From Bacteroidetes bacterium UBA7692 (GTDB taxonomy: Bacteria; Bacteroidota; Bacteroidia; Chitinophagales; LD1): a stretch of 64,000 nt of DNA. The DNA is taken from NCBI GenBank assembly GCA_002482725.1, contig DLGO01000001.1, positions 1 to 64,000 on the forward strand, read 5' to 3'. Below, in pieces: positions 28,894-37,111 of this stretch (positions are counted from its first letter, which is position 1; each line of letters opens with the position of its first letter). A program made the translations under genes and the position numbers. The notes below the pieces were generated by a model, which worked only from the letters and a program-made list of their open reading frames with translations, was not told the DNA's origin and made no database searches.

Positions 28894-29631
28894 ATGCTGA
28901 TTTTACGTTCAGAAAATTTGGTGAAGAGCTATAAGGGCCGAACGGTTGTTAATGAGGTGAGCGTGCAGGTGCAGCAGGGCGAAATTGTTGGTTTGCTTGG
29001 TCCTAATGGCGCAGGTAAAACAACCACGTTCTATATGACTGTTGGTCTCATCACACCAGATGCCGGCAGGGTTTATCTGGCAGATAAGGATATTACTTCA
29101 TTGCCGATGTATAAGCGCGCACAGGCAGGCGTGGGGTATTTACCCCAGGAAGCCTCAGTTTTCCGCAACCTCAGTGTAGAGGATAATGTGGCAGCTGTGC
29201 TCGAAATGACAGACCTTTCCAAGTCGCAGCAAAAAGAAAAGCTGGAATCACTACTATCCGAATTCGGTCTGAATCGCGTACGCAAAAGCATGGGAAATGT
29301 ACTGAGTGGTGGCGAGCGCCGTCGTACAGAAATAGCGCGGGCATTGGCTACAGACCCTAAGTTTATCTTACTGGATGAGCCTTTCGCTGGTATAGACCCG
29401 ATTGCAGTAGAGGACATTCAAGGTATCGTAGCACGACTAAAAGAAAAGAACATAGGAATACTCATAACCGACCACAACGTACAGGAAACCCTTTCTATCA
29501 CCGACCGGGCATACTTATTGTTCGAAGGAAAGATATTGAAACAAGGGGTGGCCGAAGAACTTGCGGAAGATGAAATGGTGCGCAAGGTGTATCTCGGCCA
29601 GAACTTTGTATTGAGAAGAAAAAATCTCTAG
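28894..29631 (+). CDS. lptB: LPS export ABC transporter ATP-binding protein LptB
   Basis: The 245-residue ATPase powers LptBFGC extraction of LPS from the inner membrane. It has Walker A GPNGAGKT (36-43), signature LSGGERRR, Walker [13 protein letters not shown] and the switch ITDHNV. The [14 protein letters not shown] segment is specific to LptB-like proteins. No lptF/G lies near. It is first of a tightly spaced plus-strand run with the GH3-like, aldehyde dehydrogenase and RidA-like genes. Confidence 0.94.
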   Translation: MLILRSENLVKSYKGRTVVNEVSVQVQQGEIVGLLGPNGAGKTTTFYMTVGLITPDAGRVYLADKDITSLPMYKRAQAGVGYLPQEASVFRNLSVEDNVAAVLEMTDLSKSQQKEKLESLLSEFGLNRVRKSMGNVLSGGERRRTEIARALATDPKFILLDEPFAGIDPIAVEDIQGIVARLKEKNIGILITDHNVQETLSITDRAYLLFEGKILKQGVAEELAEDEMVRKVYLGQNFVLRRKNL

Positions 29632-29640
29632 ACAAAAGCT

Positions 29641-31134
29641 ATGCTCAAGTGGATCGCCGATAACTATATATCCTGGAAAATTCCCTACCTGCAAACCATC
29701 AGGCAAAATGCAGTGCCGATGCAGCGGGCACAGTTCGGTATATTGCTTAACCTGGCAAAAGACACCGAGTTTGGTACCAGGCACAGTTTTCGCAAAATCA
29801 CTTCACACAAAGAATTTCAAGCCAATGTGCCGCTTCATACTTATGAAGACCTGCAACCTTCTATAGATAGAATGATGCGTGGAGAGCAGAATATACTGTG
29901 GCCTGGCGAGGTTACATGGTTCTCAAAAAGCAGCGGAACTACAGCGCGCAGCAAATTTATACCGGTTAGCAAAGAGGCGATGGCATTCGGCAACTACAAG
30001 GCCGGCCGCGAATTACTGGCTTCCTATTTTGCGCAGAAGCCGGGTAATAATCTCTTCTCGGGCAAGCACCTGATTATGGGTGGTTCATTGAATAGCTTTG
30101 AGCATAATCCCAAAGTACAGGTCGGCGATGTGTCTGCCGTACTTATGAAAAACATTACACCATGGGTTCAGCTCCTGCGCACGCCTTCTCTCAAAATTGC
30201 ATTGATGCCTACCTGGGAAGATAAGCTCGAGGTAATGGCCCAACAGGTAAGCAAACAGAGCATCACAGGGCTTACAGGCGTTTCTACCTGGACCTTGTTA
30301 TTGCTAAAGCGCATATTGGAAATAACAGGCAAAAGCACCATCGCTGAAGTATGGCCCGATATTCAGCTGTTTATTCACGGGGGTGTAAATTTCGAACCAT
30401 ACCGTGCACAGTTCAATCAACTGATAGGTGAGGAAATGACCTATATCGATTCCTACAATGCTTCAGAGGGGTTTTTCGCCTTTCAGGATACTGCCGAAAA
30501 GGGCGATCTCTTACTGCCCAAGCATGGAATTTTCTTTGAGTTTATCCCTGTAGAAAATGCCACGGCTACAAACCCACAAGCGCTCACACTGGAGCAGGTA
30601 GAGGTCGGTAAGGTTTACGAAATAGTCATCTCTACCAACGGCGGCCTGTGGCGCTATAGGATTGGTGACACAGTGCGCTTTGTTTCTGTCAATCCGTACC
30701 GTGTGGTAGTAGCAGGACGCACAAAACAGTATATCAATATCGTAGGCGAAGAGCTTATGGTGCACAATGCAGAGGCCGCCCTTACCAAAACCTGCAAAGC
30801 CATGGGGGTGAATGTCCGCGACTTTTCAGTAGCGCCTATCCCACTTACACTATCTCAAACAGGTGCACATGAATGGGTTGTCGAGTTTAGCAATATGCCT
30901 GATAGCCCTGAAGCCTTTGCGCAGATGCTTGACAACGAACTGCAGCAAGCCAACTCCGACTACGAAGCCAAGCGTCGCGGCAGCATGGCCCTTGGTATGC
31001 TGAAGCTTACAGTTGTTAAACCCGGCCACTTTCAACAATGGCTGAAAGCCAAAAACAAGCTCGGAGGCCAGCACAAAGTACCCCGCCTTAGTAACGACCG
31101 TACGGTATTGGAAGAAATCCTCGCAATGAGATAA
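29641..31134 (+). CDS. GH3 family acyl-adenylate-forming protein
   Basis: The 497-residue protein belongs to the GH3 auxin-responsive promoter family, ANL-like enzymes that adenylate carboxylic acids and, in plants, join them to amino acids. Visible are an ATP-binding WFSKSSGTTARSKFIPVS block (about 97-114), a YNASEGFFA block near residue 262 and the hinge VAGRTKQYINIVGEEL. The bacterial function is not established. It starts nine bases after lptB ends and continues into the aldehyde dehydrogenase gene, so it is in an operon. Confidence 0.88.
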   Translation: MLKWIADNYISWKIPYLQTIRQNAVPMQRAQFGILLNLAKDTEFGTRHSFRKITSHKEFQANVPLHTYEDLQPSIDRMMRGEQNILWPGEVTWFSKSSGTTARSKFIPVSKEAMAFGNYKAGRELLASYFAQKPGNNLFSGKHLIMGGSLNSFEHNPKVQVGDVSAVLMKNITPWVQLLRTPSLKIALMPTWEDKLEVMAQQVSKQSITGLTGVSTWTLLLLKRILEITGKSTIAEVWPDIQLFIHGGVNFEPYRAQFNQLIGEEMTYIDSYNASEGFFAFQDTAEKGDLLLPKHGIFFEFIPVENATATNPQALTLEQVEVGKVYEIVISTNGGLWRYRIGDTVRFVSVNPYRVVVAGRTKQYINIVGEELMVHNAEAALTKTCKAMGVNVRDFSVAPIPLTLSQTGAHEWVVEFSNMPDSPEAFAQMLDNELQQANSDYEAKRRGSMALGMLKLTVVKPGHFQQWLKAKNKLGGQHKVPRLSNDRTVLEEILAMR

Positions 31135-31160
31135 ATTGCATGCTCAACACGCACCCAATC

Positions 31161-32603
31161 ATGCTCACAATAAATAATTTCATCAACGGCCAATACCTGG
31201 CGGCATCATCAATCGCCACTTTTCAAAACATAGAACCCGCCATTGGTCAACCGTATTCGACTATACCCGATAGCGATGCCACAGATGTAGCGCTTGCCGT
31301 AGCCGCTGCACAAGACGCGTTCCCTTCCTGGAGCGAAGCTCCACTGGAACAACGCGCCGCCATCATGAACAAGATGGCCGACCTCATAGAGGCACGGCTT
31401 GAAGAGTTTGCACAGGCCGAATCCCGCGATAGCGGCAAGCCCATCAGCACAGCGCGCACAGTAGATATTCCGCGTGCCATCTCCAACCTGCGCTTCTTTG
31501 CATCAGCAGCTACACAGTTTGCCAGCGAAAGCCACTACTCACCACAGCAGGGTATTAACTATACACTGCGCCAGCCGATAGGCGTGGTAGGTTGCATCTC
31601 TCCCTGGAACCTGCCGCTATACCTCTTTACCTGGAAAATCGCCCCTGCCTTAGCATCAGGTAATTGCGTAGTGGCCAAGCCATCAGAAATTACACCTTAC
31701 ACCGCTTTCCTTTTGGGCGAAATATGCCAGCAGGCTGGTTTGCCTTCCGGAGTACTGAATATATTGCATGGCTATGGCTACAAAGTCGGCCAGGCTATCG
31801 TAGAGCATCCGCACATCAAAGCCATTTCATTCACAGGTGGCACCGAAACGGGTAAACGCATAGCCACTACTGTAGCGCCTTTGTTCAAAAAAACATCTCT
31901 GGAGCTTGGCGGCAAAAACCCGACCATCATTTTCGATGATTGCGACTTCGACCACACGGTAAGCGAAGCCGTGCGCGCAGCATTCAGCAACACCGGACAG
32001 ATATGCCTTTGTGGCTCCCGCATCTTTGTGCAGCAGGGCTTGTACGATAAATTTAAAGAAGCCTTTGTGGCAAAAGTAAAACAGTTGCGCACCGGAGATC
32101 CGCTAGATACCGCGACACAAGTTGGAGCCATCACCTCTCAGTCGCATCAGCAAAAAATACTGTCGTATATCGCTCTTGCCAAAGAAGAGTGTGGAACTAT
32201 TTTGTGCGGAGGGGATACAATCGATATTCCTGGCCGCTGTAGCTCCGGCTATTTTATTCAACCTACGGTCATAGAAGGTTTGCCTGTAATCTGCCGCACT
32301 CAGCAGGAAGAAATTTTTGGTCCGGTAGTCACGCTTACCTCATTTGATACAGAAACCGAAGTGTTAGCCATGGCAAACGATACACCTTATGGCCTTGCCG
32401 CCAATCTTTGGACTGCAGATATCAGCCGTGCACACCGCATGGCGCAGCAATTACACTTCGGCATAGTATGGGTCAACGCATGGATGATGCGCGACCTGCG
32501 CACGCCTTTTGGAGGAGTAAAGAACAGTGGCGTAGGCCGCGAAGGTGGTTTCGAAGCCATGCGCTTCTTTACAGAAGCAAAAAATGTATTTATTCGCTAT
32601 TGA
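31161..32603 (+). CDS. Aldehyde dehydrogenase, muconate-semialdehyde-like
   Basis: The 480-residue NAD(P)-dependent enzyme oxidises an aldehyde to an acid. It has the glutamate motif LELGGKNP (about 249-256), the nucleophilic cysteine in GQICLCGSRIFV, and the ending FGGVKNSGVGREGG. Its start is set at the ATG at 31161 (LTINNFINGQYL), because an earlier ATG at 31140 adds an odd seven residues. The PWNLPLYLFTWKIAPAL block and the RidA-like neighbour are typical of 2-aminomuconate or hydroxymuconate semialdehyde dehydrogenases. Substrate inferred from context. Confidence 0.88.
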   Translation: MLTINNFINGQYLAASSIATFQNIEPAIGQPYSTIPDSDATDVALAVAAAQDAFPSWSEAPLEQRAAIMNKMADLIEARLEEFAQAESRDSGKPISTARTVDIPRAISNLRFFASAATQFASESHYSPQQGINYTLRQPIGVVGCISPWNLPLYLFTWKIAPALASGNCVVAKPSEITPYTAFLLGEICQQAGLPSGVLNILHGYGYKVGQAIVEHPHIKAISFTGGTETGKRIATTVAPLFKKTSLELGGKNPTIIFDDCDFDHTVSEAVRAAFSNTGQICLCGSRIFVQQGLYDKFKEAFVAKVKQLRTGDPLDTATQVGAITSQSHQQKILSYIALAKEECGTILCGGDTIDIPGRCSSGYFIQPTVIEGLPVICRTQQEEIFGPVVTLTSFDTETEVLAMANDTPYGLAANLWTADISRAHRMAQQLHFGIVWVNAWMMRDLRTPFGGVKNSGVGREGGFEAMRFFTEAKNVFIRY

Positions 32604-32618
32604 AAGAACAGTAAAGTC

Positions 32619-33017
32619 ATGGAAAACAAACTGCCAAAGCCAATGGGGCTTTACCCTGTAAGCCGCAAAGTAGGGAACCTCTTATTTGTTAGTGGCCTCG
32701 GCCCGCGAGAAGCAGGGACTGATAATATCCCCGGACTGGAGCGCGATAAGTACGGCAACTACCTCAACTTCGATTTCGAAGCGCAGGTGCACTCTGTTTT
32801 CAGGAATGTAAAGACCGCCTTGGAAGAAAGCGGCAGCAGCTGGGATAAAATTGTAGACGTTACCGTATTCCTTACAGACATGAAGCGTGACTTCATCACC
32901 TTCAATTTGTTGTATGCGCAATATTTTAAAGAGAACCAGCCTTGCCGGACTACTGTAGAGGTAAATGCCCTTCCATCTCCTATAGCAGTAGAGCTAAAGG
33001 TTATTGCGGAGGTGTAG
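32619..33017 (+). CDS. RidA family protein, probable aminomuconate deaminase
   Basis: The 132-residue protein has the Rid/YjgF fold. The conserved arginine of the active site is in QPCRTTVEVNALP (near residue 108) and the FVSGLGPRE block is close to the N terminus. RidA proteins hydrolyse enamine or imine intermediates; a subfamily acts as 2-aminomuconate deaminase. The preceding gene, a muconate-type semialdehyde dehydrogenase 16 bases away, supports that subfamily. Other kynurenine-pathway genes are not in this window. Confidence 0.75.
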   Translation: MENKLPKPMGLYPVSRKVGNLLFVSGLGPREAGTDNIPGLERDKYGNYLNFDFEAQVHSVFRNVKTALEESGSSWDKIVDVTVFLTDMKRDFITFNLLYAQYFKENQPCRTTVEVNALPSPIAVELKVIAEV

Positions 33018-33026
33018 TTATAATTA

Positions 33027-33794
33027 TTACTGTAGCCACTCTTTTTTGAACACGCTGTCTAAAGAGGTATAAGGAATCTCCAGGTCATAAGGTCCTTCTG
33101 CATACGAGCGTATCTCGTAGTTGTTGTAGTGGAATACTACGCCCTTCTTGCTAAAGAATACATTATTGCTCAGGCTGAATACGCCATCGGTGAAAAAGAA
33201 GCCCGCCTCTTCCAGGTTCTCTTTGTCCTTCAGCTTAAAATTTTTACGGAATTGCTTGTCAGCAATTTCCCAAAGCTTTGCAGTGTCCCCATTTGTCAGG
33301 AAATCTTTAAGGTATATAGGCTTGTTGTTTGCCAATTCCACATGCGAATAGGAATCATAGCTGTTCGGGTGTGCTCCGCCGGCATACATATATTCTGTTA
33401 GGTGTAGGGTTATAAATTTAGGTAGCACCGTATCTACTTTCACCGTTCTGTCGAGTTGCCATCCCCAGCCAAAATCCCCCTCTGCCTTTTCTTTTTCAAA
33501 GTCGGCAATGAAGCTTTTTCCTACTGATTTATAATCCGTTTCCACAGTATCCATATACGGTGCAGACAATAGCTGCGCCACAAATTGGTTCAGTCCTTTC
33601 ACATCTTTTCCTGCGAAAACAGGGAAGTAGAAGTTTGCATTAGCACACGAATCCCCCGTACATCCTGCTGTAGCCAGCTTGAAAGAATCTACCGAATAAG
33701 TCAGTTTGCCCTGTTCGGCACCCGGTTTTTTGCCGGTGCAGGCAGCAAGGTAAATAGATAAGATTAGCACGGCCAGGGGCAGCAGTTTGTTCAC
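33027..33794 (-). CDS. DUF3298/RsiV-like lipoprotein
   Basis: The 255-residue protein starts best at the GTG at 33794, which begins a lipoprotein signal (VNKLLPLAVLILSIYLAAC) with lipidated cysteine at residue 19. A longer ATG start at 33845 adds 17 residues in front. It carries the DUF4163/DUF3298 pattern, including EYMYAGGAHPNSYDSY and LKDFLTNGD. This fold occurs in RsiV, where it binds lysozyme, and in peptidoglycan-related envelope proteins. Ligand unknown. Converges on the RidA-like gene with nine bases between. Confidence 0.78.
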   Translation of the reverse strand: MNKLLPLAVLILSIYLAACTGKKPGAEQGKLTYSVDSFKLATAGCTGDSCANANFYFPVFAGKDVKGLNQFVAQLLSAPYMDTVETDYKSVGKSFIADFEKEKAEGDFGWGWQLDRTVKVDTVLPKFITLHLTEYMYAGGAHPNSYDSYSHVELANNKPIYLKDFLTNGDTAKLWEIADKQFRKNFKLKDKENLEEAGFFFTDGVFSLSNNVFFSKKGVVFHYNNYEIRSYAEGPYDLEIPYTSLDSVFKKEWLQ

Positions 33795-33971
33795 TGTGTG
33801 ATTTGTTTGCTGCAAAGGTAGTTTCAGTATAGCGCAATAAGCCAAACCTTAGTAAAACCTATGCTATACCCCTTCGTGCTTTGAGTATAAAACCATGCAC
33901 TTTTACAATTTATGGCTAAAACGTTCGTCTTAGGTTTTTCATAGCCGTTAGAATATCTACATATTTGCACC

Positions 33972-34685
33972 ATGGACTTTTCAATTTTTACCACCGCCGA
34001 CGCGTGGATCAGCTTGCTTACCCTTACCTTTTTGGAAATAGTACTGGGTGTAGACAATATCATTTTTATCTCTATAGTAACCAATAAGCTTCCTGTAGAA
34101 AACCAGAAGAAAGCCCGTAACTGGGGCCTTCTTATAGCCCTTGGTTTCAGGATATTGCTGCTGCTATCTATCAGCTATATCATTGGCCTTACAGAGCCGG
34201 TTATTACCGTAGCCAATCAGGCATTCTCCTGGAAAGATATCATCCTTATTGCCGGGGGATTCTTCCTCTTGGCTAAGTCTACCTCAGAAATTCACCACAA
34301 GGTAGAAGGCAAGGGTCAGGAAGTGCAAGCAAAGGCTGCTTCTTCATTTTTCGCTACTATACTGCAGATAATCATGATTGACATCGTATTCTCATTCGAC
34401 TCTATACTTACTGCAGTAGGTCTTACCCGCCACATACCTGTTATGATCATTGCCGTTATCCTGGCTATGTTCGTTATGATGATGTTTGCTGGTGGTATCA
34501 GCAAGATTATCAATAAGTATCCTACCCTTCAGGTGCTTGCGCTTTCATTCCTTATCATGATAGGTCTTACGCTTATACTTGAAGGTTTCGGTGTGCATGT
34601 GAATAAGGCGTTTGTTTATGTGGCAGTTTTGTTCTCTCTTACAGTGGAGTTGCTCAACATACGTTTCAGAACTAAAAACGGTTAA
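33972..34685 (+). CDS. TerC family membrane protein
   Basis: The 237-residue integral membrane protein has seven or so helices and the TerC hallmark motif LEIVLGVDNIIFISI (about 19-33). A second acidic motif is MIDIVFSFDSILTAVG (about 136-151). The aspartate-bearing helices are thought to bind metal ions. Family members are Mn exporters, co-operate with secretory metalloproteins, or support tellurite resistance. The stop overlaps the start of the next gene by one base. Confidence 0.92.
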   Translation: MDFSIFTTADAWISLLTLTFLEIVLGVDNIIFISIVTNKLPVENQKKARNWGLLIALGFRILLLLSISYIIGLTEPVITVANQAFSWKDIILIAGGFFLLAKSTSEIHHKVEGKGQEVQAKAASSFFATILQIIMIDIVFSFDSILTAVGLTRHIPVMIIAVILAMFVMMMFAGGISKIINKYPTLQVLALSFLIMIGLTLILEGFGVHVNKAFVYVAVLFSLTVELLNIRFRTKNG

Positions 34686-35476
34686 TGAATCCATTCCTGA
34701 TTTCAGCGATTACCATTTTCGCTTACATGGTGTTGGTCTTTATCCTGGCACAGATCCTGCGCAACAATTCTATTGTAGATATTGCCTGGGGCGGAGGATT
34801 CATCTTTGCAGCACACGCTACTTATTTCAATGCAGATGAGCACACCTTTGCTGCCAAGCTGGTTACTACACTGGTTATTTTCTGGGGTGTTCGCCTTGGC
34901 GCATACCTGCTACTGCGCAACTGGGGTAAGCCGGAGGATTGGCGCTATGCCAACTGGCGCAAAGAGTGGGGCAAATACGCAACCATACGAGCTTTTTTCC
35001 AGGTGTTCATGCTACAGGGAGTTATGATGTTTATCATCAGCCTGCCGGTTACAGTAGCTAACTCATACCATGTCATCAATGAGCGCTTTTCTGGGCTGCA
35101 CCTCTTAGGCTGTATCCTGTTTGCTATCGGCTTTTACTTCGAAGCTGTGGGCGATGCGCAGATGTTTCTCTTCAAGAGCGATAAACGCCATGCAGGCAAA
35201 GTAATGAACCGCGGCCTGTGGAGGTTTACACGTCACCCGAATTATTTCGGTGAGGTGTTGATGTGGTGGGGTATATTCTTTATTGCTGCGCCATCAAGCC
35301 TTTGGTATATTTCCATCTGGGCACCGCTTACTATTACCTTCTTGCTATTGAAGGTTTCAGGGGTTACTATGCTCGAGAAAAAATACGAAGGTCACGATGC
35401 CTATTCCGTATACAAGCAGCATACAAATGCATTCTTCCCTTGGTTTCCCAAGCGAAGTATAGAGCATGCAGAATAA
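34685..35476 (+). CDS. DUF1295 family membrane protein (steroid 5-alpha reductase-like)
   Basis: The 263-residue membrane protein has six hydrophobic helices and the C-terminal motif RFTRHPNYFGEVLMWWG (about 178-194). The motif is shared by DUF1295, isoprenylcysteine methyltransferases and steroid 5-alpha reductases that use NADPH or SAM in the membrane. The exact reaction is unknown. It is translationally coupled to the terC-like gene (TAATG overlap), so the two proteins are probably made together. Confidence 0.85.
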   Translation: MNPFLISAITIFAYMVLVFILAQILRNNSIVDIAWGGGFIFAAHATYFNADEHTFAAKLVTTLVIFWGVRLGAYLLLRNWGKPEDWRYANWRKEWGKYATIRAFFQVFMLQGVMMFIISLPVTVANSYHVINERFSGLHLLGCILFAIGFYFEAVGDAQMFLFKSDKRHAGKVMNRGLWRFTRHPNYFGEVLMWWGIFFIAAPSSLWYISIWAPLTITFLLLKVSGVTMLEKKYEGHDAYSVYKQHTNAFFPWFPKRSIEHAE

Positions 35477-35632
35477 TTACCTTGTCTGATTGGTCGTTGC
35501 TTCTGTCTTTGCATCAAGGGCTGCCTGCCTCGCCCGCATGGTGTCGCTCATCTTGCTGCTGAAAAATACGAATCCGATTAGCACCGCACAAAATACTACG
35601 AGCATTAAGTTGGTTGATTTGTCCGTTTTCAT
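35477..35632 (-). CDS. Small single-pass membrane protein (51 aa)
   Basis: A 51-codon frame runs from an ATG at 35632 to a TAA at 35477-35479. The product has a short charged N terminus (MKTDKSTN), one hydrophobic helix (LMLVVFCAVLIGFVFF, residues 9-24) and a polar, charged tail (SKMSDTMRARQAALDAKTEA). The layout is that of a real small membrane protein with a basic-acidic tail. Its stop abuts the DUF1295 stop on the other strand. I do not recognise a family. Confidence 0.5.
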   Translation of the reverse strand: MKTDKSTNLMLVVFCAVLIGFVFFSSKMSDTMRARQAALDAKTEATTNQTR

Positions 35633-35755
35633 GGTGTGTCTGTTTGATTAATATAACAGAAGCGTTAAGCCAATGTTGTATTAATATTAGCAACCATAGT
35701 GCCAACGATTGTTAATGTTATGCACATTCATTTTGGGGCAAATATTCCAAAATAC

Positions 35756-35780
35756 AAAAGCAAGGCGTGGCCTTGCTTTT
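35756..35780. terminator. Bidirectional hairpin terminator after serS
   Basis: A perfect 11-bp stem (35756-35766 with 35770-35780) with a three-base GTG loop begins with AAAA and ends with TTTT, so it works on both strands. It lies 16 bases after the serS stop codon. Confidence 0.85.
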
Positions 35781-35795
35781 GCCGGTAGTCATTAT

Positions 35796-37058
35796 TTATG
35801 CTAAAAGTGCAAATCCTGTGTATCGCTGCAAAGCAGTAGGGATTTCTATCCCCGAAAGTGTCTGATTATTCTCCAATAGCGCGGCTACAATTCTGGGCAA
35901 AGCCAACGCGCTACCATTCAATGTATGTGTCAGGCGCATCTTTTTCTCATCGCGGAATCTTGTCTTCATCCGGTTGCTTTGGAAGGTTTCAAAGTTGGAA
36001 ACAGAGCTTACCTCCAGCCACCTTTTTTGTGCTGCGCTCCATACTTCAAAGTCGTATGTAAGGGCAGAGCCAAAGCTCATATCGCCACCGCACAGGCGTA
36101 GTATCCTGTAGTGCAATCCAAGCTCGTTCAGTATGCCTTCTACATGCGATACCATTTCCTCCAATACTTCATAGCTCTTGTCAGGGTGAACCACTTGTAC
36201 TATCTCTACTTTGTCAAACTGGTGAACCCTGTTCAGTCCGCGCACATCCTTGCCATAAGACCCTGCCTCGCGGCGAAAGCATGGTGAGTAAGCACAGAAT
36301 TTAACCGGTAGTGTTTCCAGTATTTCATCGCGTACTATGTTTGTTACAGGTACTTCTGCTGTAGGTATCAGGTAAAATCCATCTACTGTGGCATGGTACA
36401 TCTGCCCTTCTTTATCAGGTAGTTGGCCTGTGCCAAATGCACTTGCCTCATTCACCATGTGCGGAGGTATCACTTCCATATATCCGGCATCTATTGCCTT
36501 ATCCAGGAAGTAGCTAATTAGGGAGCGTTGTAGCTTGGCACCTTTTCCTTTGTATACAGGAAATCCGGCTCCGGTTATTTTTACGCCCAGCTCCAGATCA
36601 AACAGGTCCAGCTTCTTGGCTATTTCCCAGTGTGGCAATGCTTCAGCATGTAGGTTTGGCTCAGTACCACCCATGCGCACTACCTCATTGTCCTCCGGTG
36701 TTTTGCCCGCCGGTACAGAGTCGTGTGGCAGGTTGGGCATCAGCACCAATAGCGCTTGCTGGTTCTTTTCTATTTCTGCAAACTCACCTTCCAATATTTT
36801 ACTGCGCTCTTTTAGTTCTGCTACACGCGCCTTTTCTTTTTCGGCTTCTTCTTTCTTGCCGCCTTTCATCAGCTCGCCTATAGCCTTTGCTATCTGGTTC
36901 TGCTGTGCCAGCAGGTCGTCCAGTTCCCTTTGCGTGCTTTTGCGTTTTTCATCCAGTGCCAGCACTTCATCTACCAGCTGCACATCCTTAAAGTATTTCC
37001 TTCCCAGTTTTTCCTTTACTATTTCCGGTGCTGTTCTCAGCGTATTTATTTCTAACAT
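35796..37058 (-). CDS. serS: Seryl-tRNA synthetase
   Basis: The 420-residue class II synthetase charges tRNA-Ser. Its N-terminal coiled-coil arm (about 30-105) is followed by motif 2 (SPCFRREAGSYGKDVRG, near 264-280) and motif 3 (GSALALPRIVAALLE, near 388-402). Length and arrangement match bacterial SerRS. Start at 37058 (MLEINTLR) is the conserved family start. Single gene with its own terminator. Confidence 0.97.
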   Translation of the reverse strand: MLEINTLRTAPEIVKEKLGRKYFKDVQLVDEVLALDEKRKSTQRELDDLLAQQNQIAKAIGELMKGGKKEEAEKEKARVAELKERSKILEGEFAEIEKNQQALLVLMPNLPHDSVPAGKTPEDNEVVRMGGTEPNLHAEALPHWEIAKKLDLFDLELGVKITGAGFPVYKGKGAKLQRSLISYFLDKAIDAGYMEVIPPHMVNEASAFGTGQLPDKEGQMYHATVDGFYLIPTAEVPVTNIVRDEILETLPVKFCAYSPCFRREAGSYGKDVRGLNRVHQFDKVEIVQVVHPDKSYEVLEEMVSHVEGILNELGLHYRILRLCGGDMSFGSALTYDFEVWSAAQKRWLEVSSVSNFETFQSNRMKTRFRDEKKMRLTHTLNGSALALPRIVAALLENNQTLSGIEIPTALQRYTGFALLA

Positions 37059-37111
37059 CTTAAATCTTTTTGAACGGTTAAATATATCAATCGGCTAATC
37101 TAACTGGCCTC

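Noticed and set aside
28650..28934. Plus-strand frame of 94 codons before lptB
   Set aside because: Overlaps both the CPBP protease start and lptB in another frame and has no recognisable features.
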